Counted from the first letter of the stretch, positions 27,253 to 37,216 are shown. The stretch: 64,000 bases of DNA from JANQRZ01 sp965214485 (GCA_965214485.1 CBDCBW010000017.1:248001-312000); one strand, 5' to 3'. The notes: a model not told the origin generated them from the letters alone. Numbers and translations: made by a program.

Positions 27253-27587
27253 GGCAGGGTGGTTAGCAGACGGGTCACCTGGTTGTGGAGCGCGGGTACG
27301 TCGGTCGTCACGACGTGCCAGACGATGTCGTAGTCGACCGCCCAGTACACGTGAGCCACGACGTTCCGCAGTCCCCGAATCTTGCGCCACGGAACGGCCG
27401 GGTGGGCGGCTCTGAACTCCTCATCGATCCGGGCAACGGCCTCGCCGATGATCTCCAGGCTTCGCTCGAACGCAAGCGTCAGCGTGTGATCGGCGAGAAA
27501 GTCTTCCTTGCTAAGCCCAGCCGACGCTGCCATCAGGTACTGCGTCTGCCCGTGGATGTGCTCCAGATAGAACCGGGGCGTCTTCAT
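27249..27587 (-). CDS. hepT: HepT-like HEPN toxin
   Basis: 112 residues from ATG 27587 (MKTPRFYLEHIHGQTQYLMA). The HEPN RNase motif R-x4-H-x-Y is intact as RNVVAHVYW, preceded by IRGL. In HepT/MntA systems this protein is an RNase (tRNA cutting) neutralised by AMPylation of the Tyr near this motif. First gene of the pair, sharing ATGA with mntA. The pair sits between palindromic element copies C and D, which suggests a mobile neighbourhood. Confidence 0.88.
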   Translation of the reverse strand: MKTPRFYLEHIHGQTQYLMAASAGLSKEDFLADHTLTLAFERSLEIIGEAVARIDEEFRAAHPAVPWRKIRGLRNVVAHVYWAVDYDIVWHVVTTDVPALHNQVTRLLTTLP

Positions 27588-27615
27588 AGGGCCGGGGTCG
27601 GTGGGGTGGGGTAAA

Positions 27616-27709
27616 GTACGCAGCTTCGAGGGGAGCGTTTCCGGGGTGCACCCCCCGCTTTTCACGGCATCGCTCGCTGCGCTCGCTCAGACCGCGAAAA
27701 GCGGGGGGT
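27616..27709. repeat. Dispersed palindromic element, short copy D
   Basis: It carries the same 30-bp left block as copy A (TACGCAGCTTCGAGGGGAGC and on). A single long hairpin follows: ACCCCCCGCTTTTC (27650-27663) with GAAAAGCGGGGGGT (27696-27709), 14 bp perfect. The GTCCCCC hairpin is missing. Confidence 0.85.
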
Positions 27710-27711
27710 CT

Positions 27712-28689
27712 TCACAGCCACCCGTGCTGCCGGTACCACGCGACGGCCTCGGCCATGCCCTCCTCGATCTCGACCGTCTGCCGGTACCCGAAGTCGCGCC
27801 GTGCCTTCGCCACCGAGCACAGCCACGTCCCCGTCGCCTCGCGCGCCTTCTCGCGGTTCAGCGGGGGGTACTGACCGAAGAGCCCCCCGACCCGCTCCAC
27901 CGCCGCCCCGACCGGCCCGACGAGCCGGCGCGGCACGTTCAGCTTCAGCGCACGGTGCCCGAGCGCGCCGAGCACGGCGTCGCGGATTTCGTTCCACGCA
28001 TAGTACGCCTCGGAGCCGATGAAGTAGGTCTCGCCCGCCGTCTTCCTGGACTCGGCAGCGTCGGCCATGCCGCGCACGAGGTCGCGTACGTGGACGAGCG
28101 AGAGCTGGGGCTGCTCGCCCTTGCCGACGACCGGGAAGACGCGTTGCCGGTCGGCGGCCCGGATGAGCGTGAAAATGTCCGCCTCGCGCGGGCCGTAGAC
28201 CGCCGGCGGCCGGACGATTGTGACAGGCAGGTCTCCGTGCTGAGCGCGCACGGCCTCCTCCATCCGGGCCTTGCTGAGGCCGTAGCGCGAGACCGGCTCG
28301 AGCGGCTCGGCCTCTTTGAGCGGCTGCGCCCCGCTCGGCCCGCACGCCGCGAGCGACGAGGTGACGAGGACGCGGCGCACCTCGGGCGTGACCTCGCGCA
28401 CGGCATCGAGCACGTTGAGCGTACCCGTGACGTTGACCCGGTCGAGGGCCTCCTGCGTTTCGGCCCGCGTCAGCCCGGCGACGTGGTAGACGAGGTCCAC
28501 GCCGCGCACGCCCTCGCGCAGCGCCTCGGCGTCGAACAGGTCGCCGCGCACGGGGACGACGCCGAGCCCGCCGAGCCACCCCGGCTCGGAGCGGACGAGG
28601 CAGCGGACCTCGGCGTAGCCCCGCCCGAGCAGCTCCTCGGCGAGGTGGCTGCCGACGAATCCCGTCCCGCCGGTGATGAACGCGCGCAT
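27712..28689 (-). CDS. NAD-dependent epimerase/dehydratase (extended SDR)
   Basis: 325 residues. Rossmann glycine motif FITGGTGFVGSHLAEELLGR at the N-terminus, catalytic YGLSK (Tyr-x3-Lys) near residue 147, and TIVRPPAVYGPREADIF after it. These are the marks of extended short-chain dehydrogenases acting on nucleotide sugars, dihydroflavonols or steroids. The LVYHVAGLTRAETQEAL segment is common in the hopanoid/steroid-dehydrogenase-like branch. Substrate unknown. Monocistronic by appearance; it starts 49 bp from the histidine kinase stop on the same strand. Confidence 0.88.
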   Translation of the reverse strand: MRAFITGGTGFVGSHLAEELLGRGYAEVRCLVRSEPGWLGGLGVVPVRGDLFDAEALREGVRGVDLVYHVAGLTRAETQEALDRVNVTGTLNVLDAVREVTPEVRRVLVTSSLAACGPSGAQPLKEAEPLEPVSRYGLSKARMEEAVRAQHGDLPVTIVRPPAVYGPREADIFTLIRAADRQRVFPVVGKGEQPQLSLVHVRDLVRGMADAAESRKTAGETYFIGSEAYYAWNEIRDAVLGALGHRALKLNVPRRLVGPVGAAVERVGGLFGQYPPLNREKAREATGTWLCSVAKARRDFGYRQTVEIEEGMAEAVAWYRQHGWL

Positions 28690-28738
28690 GTCCCTAAGCT
28701 ACCACCGGGCATCCGTTCCCGGCTTGTGGACGAACGGC

Positions 28739-30733
<1,995 letters not shown>

Positions 30734-30831
30734 CGAACGAGCCTCCCCTCCATCGTTATCTCCTTACGCTCAGGAACACGTCGCCCGCGGGCTCGGGAGA
30801 GAGCCACGCCGAGAGACGGAGCCGTCGGTGC

Positions 30832-31257
30832 TCAGGCCAGCACGCGGGCGGCTCTGTACATCCGGTAGAACCCGTACCCGGAGAGCGTCCAGGTGGCGAC
30901 GAGCGCCGCGAACCAGGCTATGGCCCCGCCGGTCCCGCCAAAGAGGGTCTCGAACAGGCTGAAGCCCGTGAAGTGCTTGACCTGCATGTGGAGGTGGCCG
31001 GCGGCCATCACGAGGAAGCCCCCCGCGAGCAGCTGCATCCCGAACCCGAAGGCCCCGCCGCGGAGCGCCCGCGCCGTGAGCAGCGCAAAGACCAGGCACA
31101 CCAGGAGGAGCGGGACCTCCAGCGCGGCGAACCACAGCGCCGATGGGTCGGCGGTCCCGGCGGCGGGAGCGTGCCGGGCCGCGGCCGAAGACGCCGTCAG
31201 CACGGCGGTGGTGAGCAAGAGGCTCGGACGGACGAGCAGGCGGTGGGGTCGCATCAT
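30832..31257 (-). CDS. Small multi-pass membrane protein
   Basis: 141 residues starting MMRPHRLLVRPSLLLTTAVL. A signal-like N-terminus is followed by about three hydrophobic segments (about 40-60, 72-86, 108-128). A His-rich loop GHLHMQVKHF could bind metal or heme, but no family is recognised. It lies upstream of the histidine kinase on the same strand with a 98-bp gap, so a shared transcript is possible. Function unknown. Confidence 0.65.
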   Translation of the reverse strand: MMRPHRLLVRPSLLLTTAVLTASSAAARHAPAAGTADPSALWFAALEVPLLLVCLVFALLTARALRGGAFGFGMQLLAGGFLVMAAGHLHMQVKHFTGFSLFETLFGGTGGAIAWFAALVATWTLSGYGFYRMYRAARVLA

Positions 31258-31277
31258 AGCAGGATGAGAAGGGGCGG

Positions 31278-31301
31278 AAAAACCCCGGCCGCGAGCCGGG
31301 G
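31278..31301 (-). terminator. Intrinsic terminator after nucleotidyltransferase gene
   Basis: CCCCGGC (31283-31289) pairs with GCCGGGG (31295-31301); on the minus strand it is followed by TTTTT. It lies downstream of the 31438-31845 gene. Confidence 0.75.
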
Positions 31302-31437
31302 AGCGCCGGTTGGTTATCGGACCCCACGCCTTGGATTTAAAGACTGGCGCGGCGACGAACCCCGCCCCGCCGAGTCCAACTGCTTTAGTCCCATCACCTC
31401 AGCCCGACCCTAGTTTCGCCGCTGACGAGGGCACCGT

Positions 31438-31845
31438 TCACGGCAGCTGTTCGAGGTCGGCGAGGTCTTTCAGGCGGCCGGTCGCCCGCTTGTTCTTCTT
31501 CAAGCACTCCAGCCCGATGACCGCGACGGGCACCCCGTCCCACGTCTCCTCGACCCGCCCCGGCCAGCACTCCTCGAAGGTGACACCAGCGATTGTGGTC
31601 ATCAACTCAATCCGCATCGGCGGATGGCCCATCCTCACGAGGCATCGCTCGCTGAGGAAGGGGTCGGCGTTTCGTTCTGGTACGCCGAAGCCGAAGTCCG
31701 TTCGCACCCACACGTCAATGTCGTCCGTCACGCGAGCGTAGCCGTGTCGAGCGACCGCGTAGCCCCCGATGACGAGGTACTCAACCTCATGGTCGCTCAG
31801 CGATCTCAAGAACTCGCTGAAGTCGGGCGACAGCTCTATCCCCAT
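31438..31845 (-). CDS. DUF6036-like nucleotidyltransferase-fold protein, internally shortened
   Basis: 135 residues. The motif EYLVIGGYAVARHGYARVTDD and IDVWVR are those of nucleotidyltransferase-fold proteins often annotated DUF6036 or AbiEii-like. The C-terminal KKNKRATGRLKDLADLEQLP is also typical. Compared with remembered relatives, about 15 residues normally between the DxW-R strand and the following FGFG are missing, in frame, near residue 50. The gene overlaps the 68-residue gene upstream by 59 bp, an arrangement usual for this pair. The pair behaves as a toxin-antitoxin-like module by genomic context; activity unproven. Confidence 0.75.
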   Translation of the reverse strand: MGIELSPDFSEFLRSLSDHEVEYLVIGGYAVARHGYARVTDDIDVWVRTDFGFGVPERNADPFLSERCLVRMGHPPMRIELMTTIAGVTFEECWPGRVEETWDGVPVAVIGLECLKKNKRATGRLKDLADLEQLP

Positions 31846-31993
31846 AGTTGATGCGTCGGAGGATTTCTACATGGCAAAGCCGCTCGTGAGGCGTTTTACT
31901 AAGCCAGTACGCGCGGTCCTGCGCCTCGGCCTCCTCGTTGGAGTGAACGATGCAGAACGCCGTGCGGTCGATGCGAAAGTCGTCGGGGTCCAT
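31787..31993 (-). CDS. Small partner of DUF6036-like nucleotidyltransferase
   Basis: 68 residues from ATG 31993 (MDPDDFRIDRTAFCIVHSNE). The segment YWLSKTPHERLCHVEILRRI and the ending INYGDRAVARLQRVLEIAE are typical of the short proteins encoded just before DUF6036-like nucleotidyltransferases. The start lies 17 bp after the stop of the rlmD 3'-end remnant, so before the BrnT insertion it probably followed rlmD directly. Probable antitoxin-like or accessory role by context only. Confidence 0.75.
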   Translation of the reverse strand: MDPDDFRIDRTAFCIVHSNEEAEAQDRAYWLSKTPHERLCHVEILRRINYGDRAVARLQRVLEIAERP

Positions 31994-32009
31994 GCCGGCA
32001 AGATACGGG

Positions 32010-32078
32010 CTACACGGCCCGCAGGCTGATGGCGTTCTCGACATGGTGCGTGTGCGGGACCGGGTTCACCGGTTGCAC
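32010..32078 (-). pseudogene. Duplicated 3' end of rlmD (22 codons plus stop)
   Basis: Read on the minus strand this encodes VQPVNPVPHTHHVENAISL and RAV then a TAG stop. The functional rlmD ends VQPVDLFPHTHHVENVISL RAV and stop. The two 66-bp segments (32013-32078 and 32562-32627) match at 56 of 66 positions. The fragment begins three bases after the antitoxin stop. It is most simply the original end of rlmD, displaced when the BrnT module arrived carrying its own rlmD end. Confidence 0.9.
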
Positions 32079-32081
32079 AAG

Positions 32082-32297
32082 TCACCCCGCTGCGCGCTTT
32101 CCACTCTGCTCGACTACTGTGCGAAGGGCAGCATTTACGGCGTCCGACGTGGGGAACGCCTCTACCAGGTCGGGCGCGATGACGGCGATGTTGCTCCCCT
32201 CGGCATAGCGGCGAGCATACTTCCCGCGCACTCCACCGCTGAAGTCGTATTCCGGCAGCATCTCGCCGGCGTTGGCTTTCTCTTCAGACTTGCTCAT
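32082..32297 (-). CDS. Antitoxin-like partner of BrnT toxin
   Basis: 71 residues from ATG 32297. The segment MLPEYDFSGGVRGKYARRYA is typical of small acidic/basic partners encoded downstream of BrnT-type toxins; a ribbon-helix-helix BrnA domain is not obvious. It overlaps the toxin gene by 14 bp, toxin first. The C-terminus AVNAALRTVVEQSGKRAA is helical. Neutralisation and autorepression are inferred from the pairing. The stop is followed at once by the rlmD remnant, which marks the insertion junction. Confidence 0.8.
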   Translation of the reverse strand: MSKSEEKANAGEMLPEYDFSGGVRGKYARRYAEGSNIAVIAPDLVEAFPTSDAVNAALRTVVEQSGKRAAG

Positions 32298-32562
32298 AGT
32301 CTCTGATCTCGCGCCGTGTGGCTTCTCGGGCACTGATGACTCGGATGGACTCCCCACGCTCGGTGTGAACGATGACGAGGGTCCGATGCTCGGCCGACCG
32401 CCCGACGGCCACAAAGCGCTCTTCTCCGCGAGAATGCACCGGGTCGTCGATGGTCAGCGAAAGCGGGTCGCCGAATGCGGTGGCGGCCTCCTCGAACGAC
32501 ACTCCATGTTTGGCGATGTTCCGCTCGGCTTTCGCGTCGTCCCACTCGAAGGTAAAGCTCAT
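32284..32562 (-). CDS. brnT: BrnT-family RNase toxin
   Basis: 92 residues from ATG 32562. BrnT signature: FEWDDAKAERNIAKHGVSFE at the start, then RFVAVGRSAEHRTLVIVHTE and RVISAREATRREIRDY. BrnT has an RelE-like fold and cleaves RNA. The start overlaps the rlmD stop as ATGA, so the toxin is co-translated with a housekeeping rRNA methyltransferase, a junction expected if the module arrived together with the last codons of rlmD. Full length for the family. Confidence 0.9.
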   Translation of the reverse strand: MSFTFEWDDAKAERNIAKHGVSFEEAATAFGDPLSLTIDDPVHSRGEERFVAVGRSAEHRTLVIVHTERGESIRVISAREATRREIRDYEQV

Positions 32563-33998
32563 ACGGCCCGCAGGCTGATGACGTTCTCGACGTGGTGCGT
32601 GTGCGGGAAGAGGTCTACGGGCTGCACCGCCTCGATGCGGTAGGCCTCCTTGAGGTACGACAGGTCGCGCGCCTGCGACTGCGGGTTGCAGCTCACGTAG
32701 ACGAACCGCTCGGGCCGGAGCGCCCCGATCTGATCGACGACTTTGGGGTGCAGCCCGGCGCGCGGCGGGTCCACGATCAGCACGTCCGGCCGCCCGTGCG
32801 CCTCGACGAAGTCCGGCGTGAACAGCTTCAGCATGTCGCCCGTGACGAAGGTGCAGTTCTCGACGGCGTTGGCCCGCGCGTTGGCCCGCGCGTTCTCGAC
32901 GGCCTCCTCGACGAGCTCGACCCCGACGACGGCGCGGACGGCCTCGGCGACGAAGAGCGAGATCGTCCCGGCCCCGCTGTAAAGGTCGTAGACCAGGTCG
33001 TCCGGCCTCAGCTCGGCGAAGGCCGCGGCGACGGCGTAGAGCTTCTCGGCCTGCCGCGTGTTGGTCTGGAAAAAGGCGTTCGGCGCGAGCTCGAACGTGT
33101 GCCGGCCGATCCGGTCGTGGACGATGCCGGAGCCGAAGACGGTGTGCATCGCCTCGCCGTAGGACGTCTGCGCGACGCCGGTGTTGATGGTGTTGACGAG
33201 GGTGGTGGCCTCGGGAAAATCCGCCTGGAGGAAGGCGGCGTAGTCGGCGATGCGCTCGTCGTCGTGCCCGTTCGTGACGAGGTTGACCATCCGCTCGTCG
33301 GTGTGCTCGGGGGTGCGGAGGACGAGGTGGCGGAGGTAGCCCTCTTTCTTGTGGACGTCCCACGGTGCCCAGCCGTTGGCCTTGGCGAGGTCCCGCGTGG
33401 CATTGACGAGGCGGGCGCTCCACTCGCTCTGGAGGTAGCACGCCTTGAGGTCGAGCACCTTGTCGTAGCGTCCGGGGACGTGGAGGCCGAGCGCGAAGTC
33501 GCGGTCGAAGTCGTCGCCCGAGGCGATCTCCCAGTCGGTCAGCCAGCGCTGGGCCGAGAACGAGAACTCCATCTTGTTGCGGTAGAAGTAGATCTCGTCG
33601 GCCCCAATCGTCGGGCGCACCTCGATGCCCTCGAAGCCTCCGGTGTGGGCGAGGGCCTCGGCCACGCTCTGGCGCTTGGCGTCGAGCTGCGCGGCGTACT
33701 CGACGTGCTGCCACTTGCAGCCGCCGCAGCTCCAGAAGTACTCGCAGCGCGGCTGGGTGCGGAGCGGGCTGGGCTCCAGGACCTCGAGCACGCGGGCCTC
33801 GCCGAAGCCACGCCGCCGCTTGAAGAGCTTCGCCCGGACCCTGTCCCCCGGCACCGCCCCCGCCACGAAGACGACGTAGCCGTCGAGCCGCGCGAGCGAC
33901 TTCCCCCGGTCGGCGAACTTCTCGACCTCCAGGTCGAGCACGGCCCCCTTCTTCGGGCGCTGCGGTTTCGGAGTTTGGGGTTCGGGGTTCGGGGTCAT
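32559..33998 (-). CDS. rlmD: 23S rRNA (uracil-C5)-methyltransferase RlmD/RumA
   Basis: 479 residues. N-terminal TRAM domain (about 18-80), then the four-Cys iron-sulphur site (CEYFWSCGGC and a later KACYLQ). The C-terminal SAM-dependent domain has VYDLYSGAGTISLFVAEA, IVDPPRAGLHPKVVDQI and the catalytic VSCNPQSQARDL. It methylates U1939 in 23S rRNA by family. The first 15 residues (MTPNPEPQTPKPQRPKKG) come from G/T-rich low-complexity DNA, so the true start could be a little later. The gene shares ATGA with brnT, and its own 3' end is duplicated at 32010-32078. Confidence 0.93.
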   Translation of the reverse strand: MTPNPEPQTPKPQRPKKGAVLDLEVEKFADRGKSLARLDGYVVFVAGAVPGDRVRAKLFKRRRGFGEARVLEVLEPSPLRTQPRCEYFWSCGGCKWQHVEYAAQLDAKRQSVAEALAHTGGFEGIEVRPTIGADEIYFYRNKMEFSFSAQRWLTDWEIASGDDFDRDFALGLHVPGRYDKVLDLKACYLQSEWSARLVNATRDLAKANGWAPWDVHKKEGYLRHLVLRTPEHTDERMVNLVTNGHDDERIADYAAFLQADFPEATTLVNTINTGVAQTSYGEAMHTVFGSGIVHDRIGRHTFELAPNAFFQTNTRQAEKLYAVAAAFAELRPDDLVYDLYSGAGTISLFVAEAVRAVVGVELVEEAVENARANARANAVENCTFVTGDMLKLFTPDFVEAHGRPDVLIVDPPRAGLHPKVVDQIGALRPERFVYVSCNPQSQARDLSYLKEAYRIEAVQPVDLFPHTHHVENVISLRAV

Positions 33999-34110
33999 AG
34001 GTTTCGGGAAAATGGGGTGTGGGTAGTAGCTGCCGCCGGGAGATAGGTTCTGCGCGGAGACTCCGAACTTCTTCTACCAAGTCGCTGAGTTTGTATGCCA
34101 CCCCTACTTC

Positions 34111-34184
34111 GTCATTGCCGCGAAGGCGGGAATCCAGCAAGGTTGCCTGTCCGCTCTGGATTCCCGATCAGGGTCGGGAATGAC
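34111..34184. repeat. 74-bp imperfect palindrome, common intergenic repeat type
   Basis: GTCATTGCCGCGAAGGCGGG and following AATCCAG (left arm 34111-34137) mirror CTGGATTCCCGATCAGGGTC with GGGAATGAC (34156-34184). It lies between rlmD and the Omp85 gene. The GGAATCCAG/CTGGATTCC type is found between genes in many bacteria. Confidence 0.75.
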
Positions 34185-34224
34185 TCGTTAGTTCGGAGAA
34201 CTGGTATAACCTCCAACCCCCAAC

Positions 34225-36606
34225 TCAAAAGGCTTGGCCGATGCCGAAGTGGAAGAGCGGGCGGTTGCCCTCGGGGAAGAGCGGGGTGCCGGAGACGGGG
34301 GAGTGGACCTGCCACGCGAGGTCGAACCGGAGGATGAGGAACTCGTACGCGACCCGCAGCCCGATGCCGGCCCCGACGGCGACCTCGTCGGCGAAGTCTC
34401 CGAACCGGAACTGCCCGTCGCCGCTCGGGTTGCGCGGGCCGAGCCAGACGTTGCCCGCGTCCGAGAAGAGGGCGAGCAGCCAGTCGGCGGCGAAGAGCTG
34501 GCGCAGCAGCACCGTCCGCACCTCGAGCCCGAGCTCGAGCTTGATCTCGCCGCCCTGCACGAAGGTGGCCTCGCCCGGCGGCACCCCGCCCGGCCCGATC
34601 TCGCGCAGCCGCCACCCGCGCACGCTGTTCGCCCCGCCGGCGTAGAACCGCCGGTCGAACGGCACCGTGTCCGGCGTCCCCGTCGGGTGGGCCAGCCCGA
34701 GGATGGCCTTCGTGGCGACCGTCGAGAGCCGCCCGACCGGGCGGTACTCGCGCACGTCGCCGACGAACCGGACGTAGGGGCGGTAGCTCAGCCGGCTGCC
34801 GCCGCCGAAGAGCGGGAGGCCGGGGAGCGTGCCCTCGATCGTGTCGGGCGAGAAGACGAACCGGTCGAGGAGGTACGAGACGTTGCCGCCGACCTCGACG
34901 GCGACCTCGCGGGCGTGGCCCCGGCTGCGGCGGAAGAGGTCGGCGGTGGTCGCGCGGAGGGTGTACCGGAGAGCGTTGTTGACCTGGGGCCGGGTGTAGT
35001 CCTCGAGCACGAACGCCCGCGCCACCGGGTCGTCGACGAGGCCGAGGAACTGCTCCGAGAAGCCGCCGAGCGTGTCGGGGTCGGAGAGCCGGAAGTCGAC
35101 CAGGTCGAGGAGCGAGGCGAGCGACGGGGTGTGCTGGAGGGTCAGCCGCAGCCCGGCCGTGGCGCGGCCCCGGATGAGGAAGTTCAGCTCGTCCTGGCGC
35201 GCCGCCAGAAACCCGAGCGAGAGCCGCGTCCGCGCGTCGAACGGCCGCAGCGCCCGCTCGGCGAAGCCGAACGGCGGGACGAGGTACGGGTAGGCCAGCG
35301 ACGCCGAGGTCTCGGCCTGGCGCGACGAGAGCGCGTCCTCGAGCTCGCCCGCGACCGAGCCGCTGAGCCGGACCTCGAACGCCTCAGCCCCGCCGAAGAG
35401 GTTCGCGTTGCGGTACGCCGCCCCGACGCCGAGGCCGAGCTCGCTGGTGCCGGGGGCCCCGCTCTCGGGCGTCAGCAGCGCGGTGCGCTGGAGCACGAAC
35501 CCCTCGAAGCGGAGGCTGTGCCGCTGCCGCGTCCGCAGCCCGATGCGGTGCCCCAGCCTCGGCCCGGCACCGGGGGACGATTCCTCCGGCAGCGGGGCGA
35601 TCTCGGTGAAGGAAAAGACGCCGGTCCGCTCGAGCCGCCGTTTCGTGGCGAGGAGGTCGCTGCGCCGGTAGGGGTCGCCGGGCCGGAACTGGAGCGCCCG
35701 CACGAGGAGGCCCGTTTCGAGCGCCCGCTCGCCCTCGGTGCGGGTCGTCACGGTGCCCTCGCCGAGGCGAAGGGTGTCGGCGCGCGACCCCTTCGCCTCC
35801 GGGCCTGTCACCTCGAAGCGCACGTCGCCGAAGTCGTAGCGCGGGCCGGTGCCGATGCGGAAAGCCACGTCGTAGCGCAGCGAGTCCACGGCGAAGGCGA
35901 CGGCGCGGACCGAGTCCCGCGTGATGCGGGCGAAGCCCTCGTCGCGGAGGAAGGCGAGCAGGCGGCGGCGCTCCTCGAGCAGGTCCGGCTCGGAGAGCCG
36001 CTGGCCGCGCGCGGCGAAACCGAGGGGGTCCCGACCCGAGCCGGGGGCCGCGCGCGTGCCCAGCAGCCGGAGCGCCGTGCCCCGCGCGAGCCGCTGCCGG
36101 GCGTCGGTGCCGAGCGCGTCCAGCCCCTCGTAGCGCACCGACACGATCAGGCTCGGCGGCCCCGGCACCACCGCGAACCCCACCCGCACCCGGCCTGGGC
36201 TCAGGGTGTCTACCTGCGCCGCCACCCGAGCGCTCCGGTACCCCTCCTGCCGGTAGAGCCCTTCGAGCCGCGCCCGGTCCGCCTCCACGCCGTCCCCGTC
36301 GAGCTCGGCCGGCGGTTCGCCGCTGCGGAGGAAAGCCCCCGAGAGCGCCCCACCGAGGGTGCCCGCCGCGCCCAGGTTGTGCAGCCAAAGGCCGGGCGTG
36401 ACGCCGGGGATGCCGAGGAAGCGCCGGTTCGGCTGCGTCCGCAGGAGGGCGCGCAGCGCGTCCTCGTCGAACGGGCCGAGGTCGCCCGTGAAGCCGATGG
36501 CCGAGACCCGCGCCGTCGCCCCGGGCGGGACCTCCTGCGCCCCCGCCGCCCCGGCCGAGACGAAGCCGAGCACGACGGCGGCGAGGCACCTCGCTGCGGC
36601 ACGCAC
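34225..36606 (-). CDS. Omp85-superfamily outer-membrane protein (BamA/TamA-like)
   Basis: 793 residues if translation begins at the GTG at 36606, which gives a clean signal peptide (RAAARCLAAVVLGFVSAGAA, cleavage near AQE). POTRA-like repeats occupy about 35-330 (TARVSAIGFTGDLGPFDEDA; RVGFAVVPGPPSLIVSVRYE; FRIGTGPRYDFGDVRFEVTG). The 16-strand barrel follows, with the conserved FYAGGANSVRGWRLREIGPG and a C-terminal FHFGIGQAF ending in Phe. The family inserts or translocates outer-membrane proteins. The single set of POTRAs and the divergent barrel favour a TamA-like accessory rather than the essential BamA. It lies 31 bp downstream of a DUF2795 gene. Confidence 0.88.
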   Translation of the reverse strand: MRAAARCLAAVVLGFVSAGAAGAQEVPPGATARVSAIGFTGDLGPFDEDALRALLRTQPNRRFLGIPGVTPGLWLHNLGAAGTLGGALSGAFLRSGEPPAELDGDGVEADRARLEGLYRQEGYRSARVAAQVDTLSPGRVRVGFAVVPGPPSLIVSVRYEGLDALGTDARQRLARGTALRLLGTRAAPGSGRDPLGFAARGQRLSEPDLLEERRRLLAFLRDEGFARITRDSVRAVAFAVDSLRYDVAFRIGTGPRYDFGDVRFEVTGPEAKGSRADTLRLGEGTVTTRTEGERALETGLLVRALQFRPGDPYRRSDLLATKRRLERTGVFSFTEIAPLPEESSPGAGPRLGHRIGLRTRQRHSLRFEGFVLQRTALLTPESGAPGTSELGLGVGAAYRNANLFGGAEAFEVRLSGSVAGELEDALSSRQAETSASLAYPYLVPPFGFAERALRPFDARTRLSLGFLAARQDELNFLIRGRATAGLRLTLQHTPSLASLLDLVDFRLSDPDTLGGFSEQFLGLVDDPVARAFVLEDYTRPQVNNALRYTLRATTADLFRRSRGHAREVAVEVGGNVSYLLDRFVFSPDTIEGTLPGLPLFGGGSRLSYRPYVRFVGDVREYRPVGRLSTVATKAILGLAHPTGTPDTVPFDRRFYAGGANSVRGWRLREIGPGGVPPGEATFVQGGEIKLELGLEVRTVLLRQLFAADWLLALFSDAGNVWLGPRNPSGDGQFRFGDFADEVAVGAGIGLRVAYEFLILRFDLAWQVHSPVSGTPLFPEGNRPLFHFGIGQAF

Positions 36607-36637
36607 CGCGCTCCGAAGACGGCGCTCCGGGCGGCGG

Positions 36638-36856
36638 CTACTCGTCCTCGTAGTAGAAATCGTCGTTGTTGACGGGGTAGTCCGGCCAGATCTCCTCGAT
36701 GCTCTCATACGGCTCCCCGTCGTCCTCGATCTCGGTCAGGTTCTGCCGGACCTCGAGCGGCGCGCCGGTGCGGTCGCAGTAGTCGATGAGTTCTTCTTTG
36801 GTGGCCGGCCACGGGGCATCTTCGAGATGCGCTGCGAGCTCCAACGTCCAGTACAT
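36638..36856 (-). CDS. DUF2795-domain protein
   Basis: 72 residues from ATG 36856 (MYWTLELAAHLEDAPWPATK). It matches the short acidic DUF2795 proteins of Bacteroidota: EELIDYCDRTGAPLEVRQNL, then SIEEIWPDYPVNNDD. Cytoplasmic, function unknown. Adjacent to the Omp85 gene and possibly co-transcribed. Immediately upstream lies the gyrA 3' remnant. Confidence 0.88.
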   Translation of the reverse strand: MYWTLELAAHLEDAPWPATKEELIDYCDRTGAPLEVRQNLTEIEDDGEPYESIEEIWPDYPVNNDDFYYEDE

Positions 36857-36997
36857 AGCAGAGGGATCAAAAGGGTGCGGCGCGGGCAGCGCGGGTCGCG
36901 CGCGGGCGGAACCGCACGATAAAGCTATCGCGCACCAAAAGCAACCGCCGCGAGGAGGTTCCCGCAATCTGGATGAAGTCGCAGGTCAGATATCCTA

Positions 36998-37165
36998 CGC
37001 GGCTTCCGGAGCTCCAAGCGTTTCCTCCCTCTGCGCAGCGGCCCCATCGCCGCTCGGGGCAGGCACCGCGGCGGCCTCGCCCAGAATCAGCCGAACCACG
37101 TCGCGATGGCGTCGCTGGACGTGAGGGTGATTACGCGGACGCGGGGTGGTGTGTCCTTGGCGGAG
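36998..37165 (-). pseudogene. Decayed duplicate of the gyrA 3' end
   Basis: On the minus strand one frame reads VRVITLTSSDAIA and, after a one-base deletion, the next frame reads DVVRLILGEAAAVPAPSGDG and ends in APEAA with a stop. The true gyrA ends VRVINLKPGDAIADVARLIL followed by DDDALPAPSGNGS and EASGTP. Same orientation as gyrA, 1.6 kb beyond its stop, with a plus-strand secreted-protein gene between. The rest of 36857-37270 has no supported gene. Confidence 0.85.
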
Positions 37166-37216
37166 TGCCGTCTTCACTACCTTTACGGAGACACGAGGCA
37201 GCATTAGCTTGGCTAA

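Noticed and set aside
32284..34140. Long frame joining BrnT to sequence opposite or out of frame with rlmD
   Set aside because: Only the last 92 codons match BrnT; the rest is an alternative frame of rlmD.
36995..37204. Small minus-strand ORF of 69 residues
   Set aside because: It is the frameshifted remnant of the gyrA 3' end, not an independent gene.
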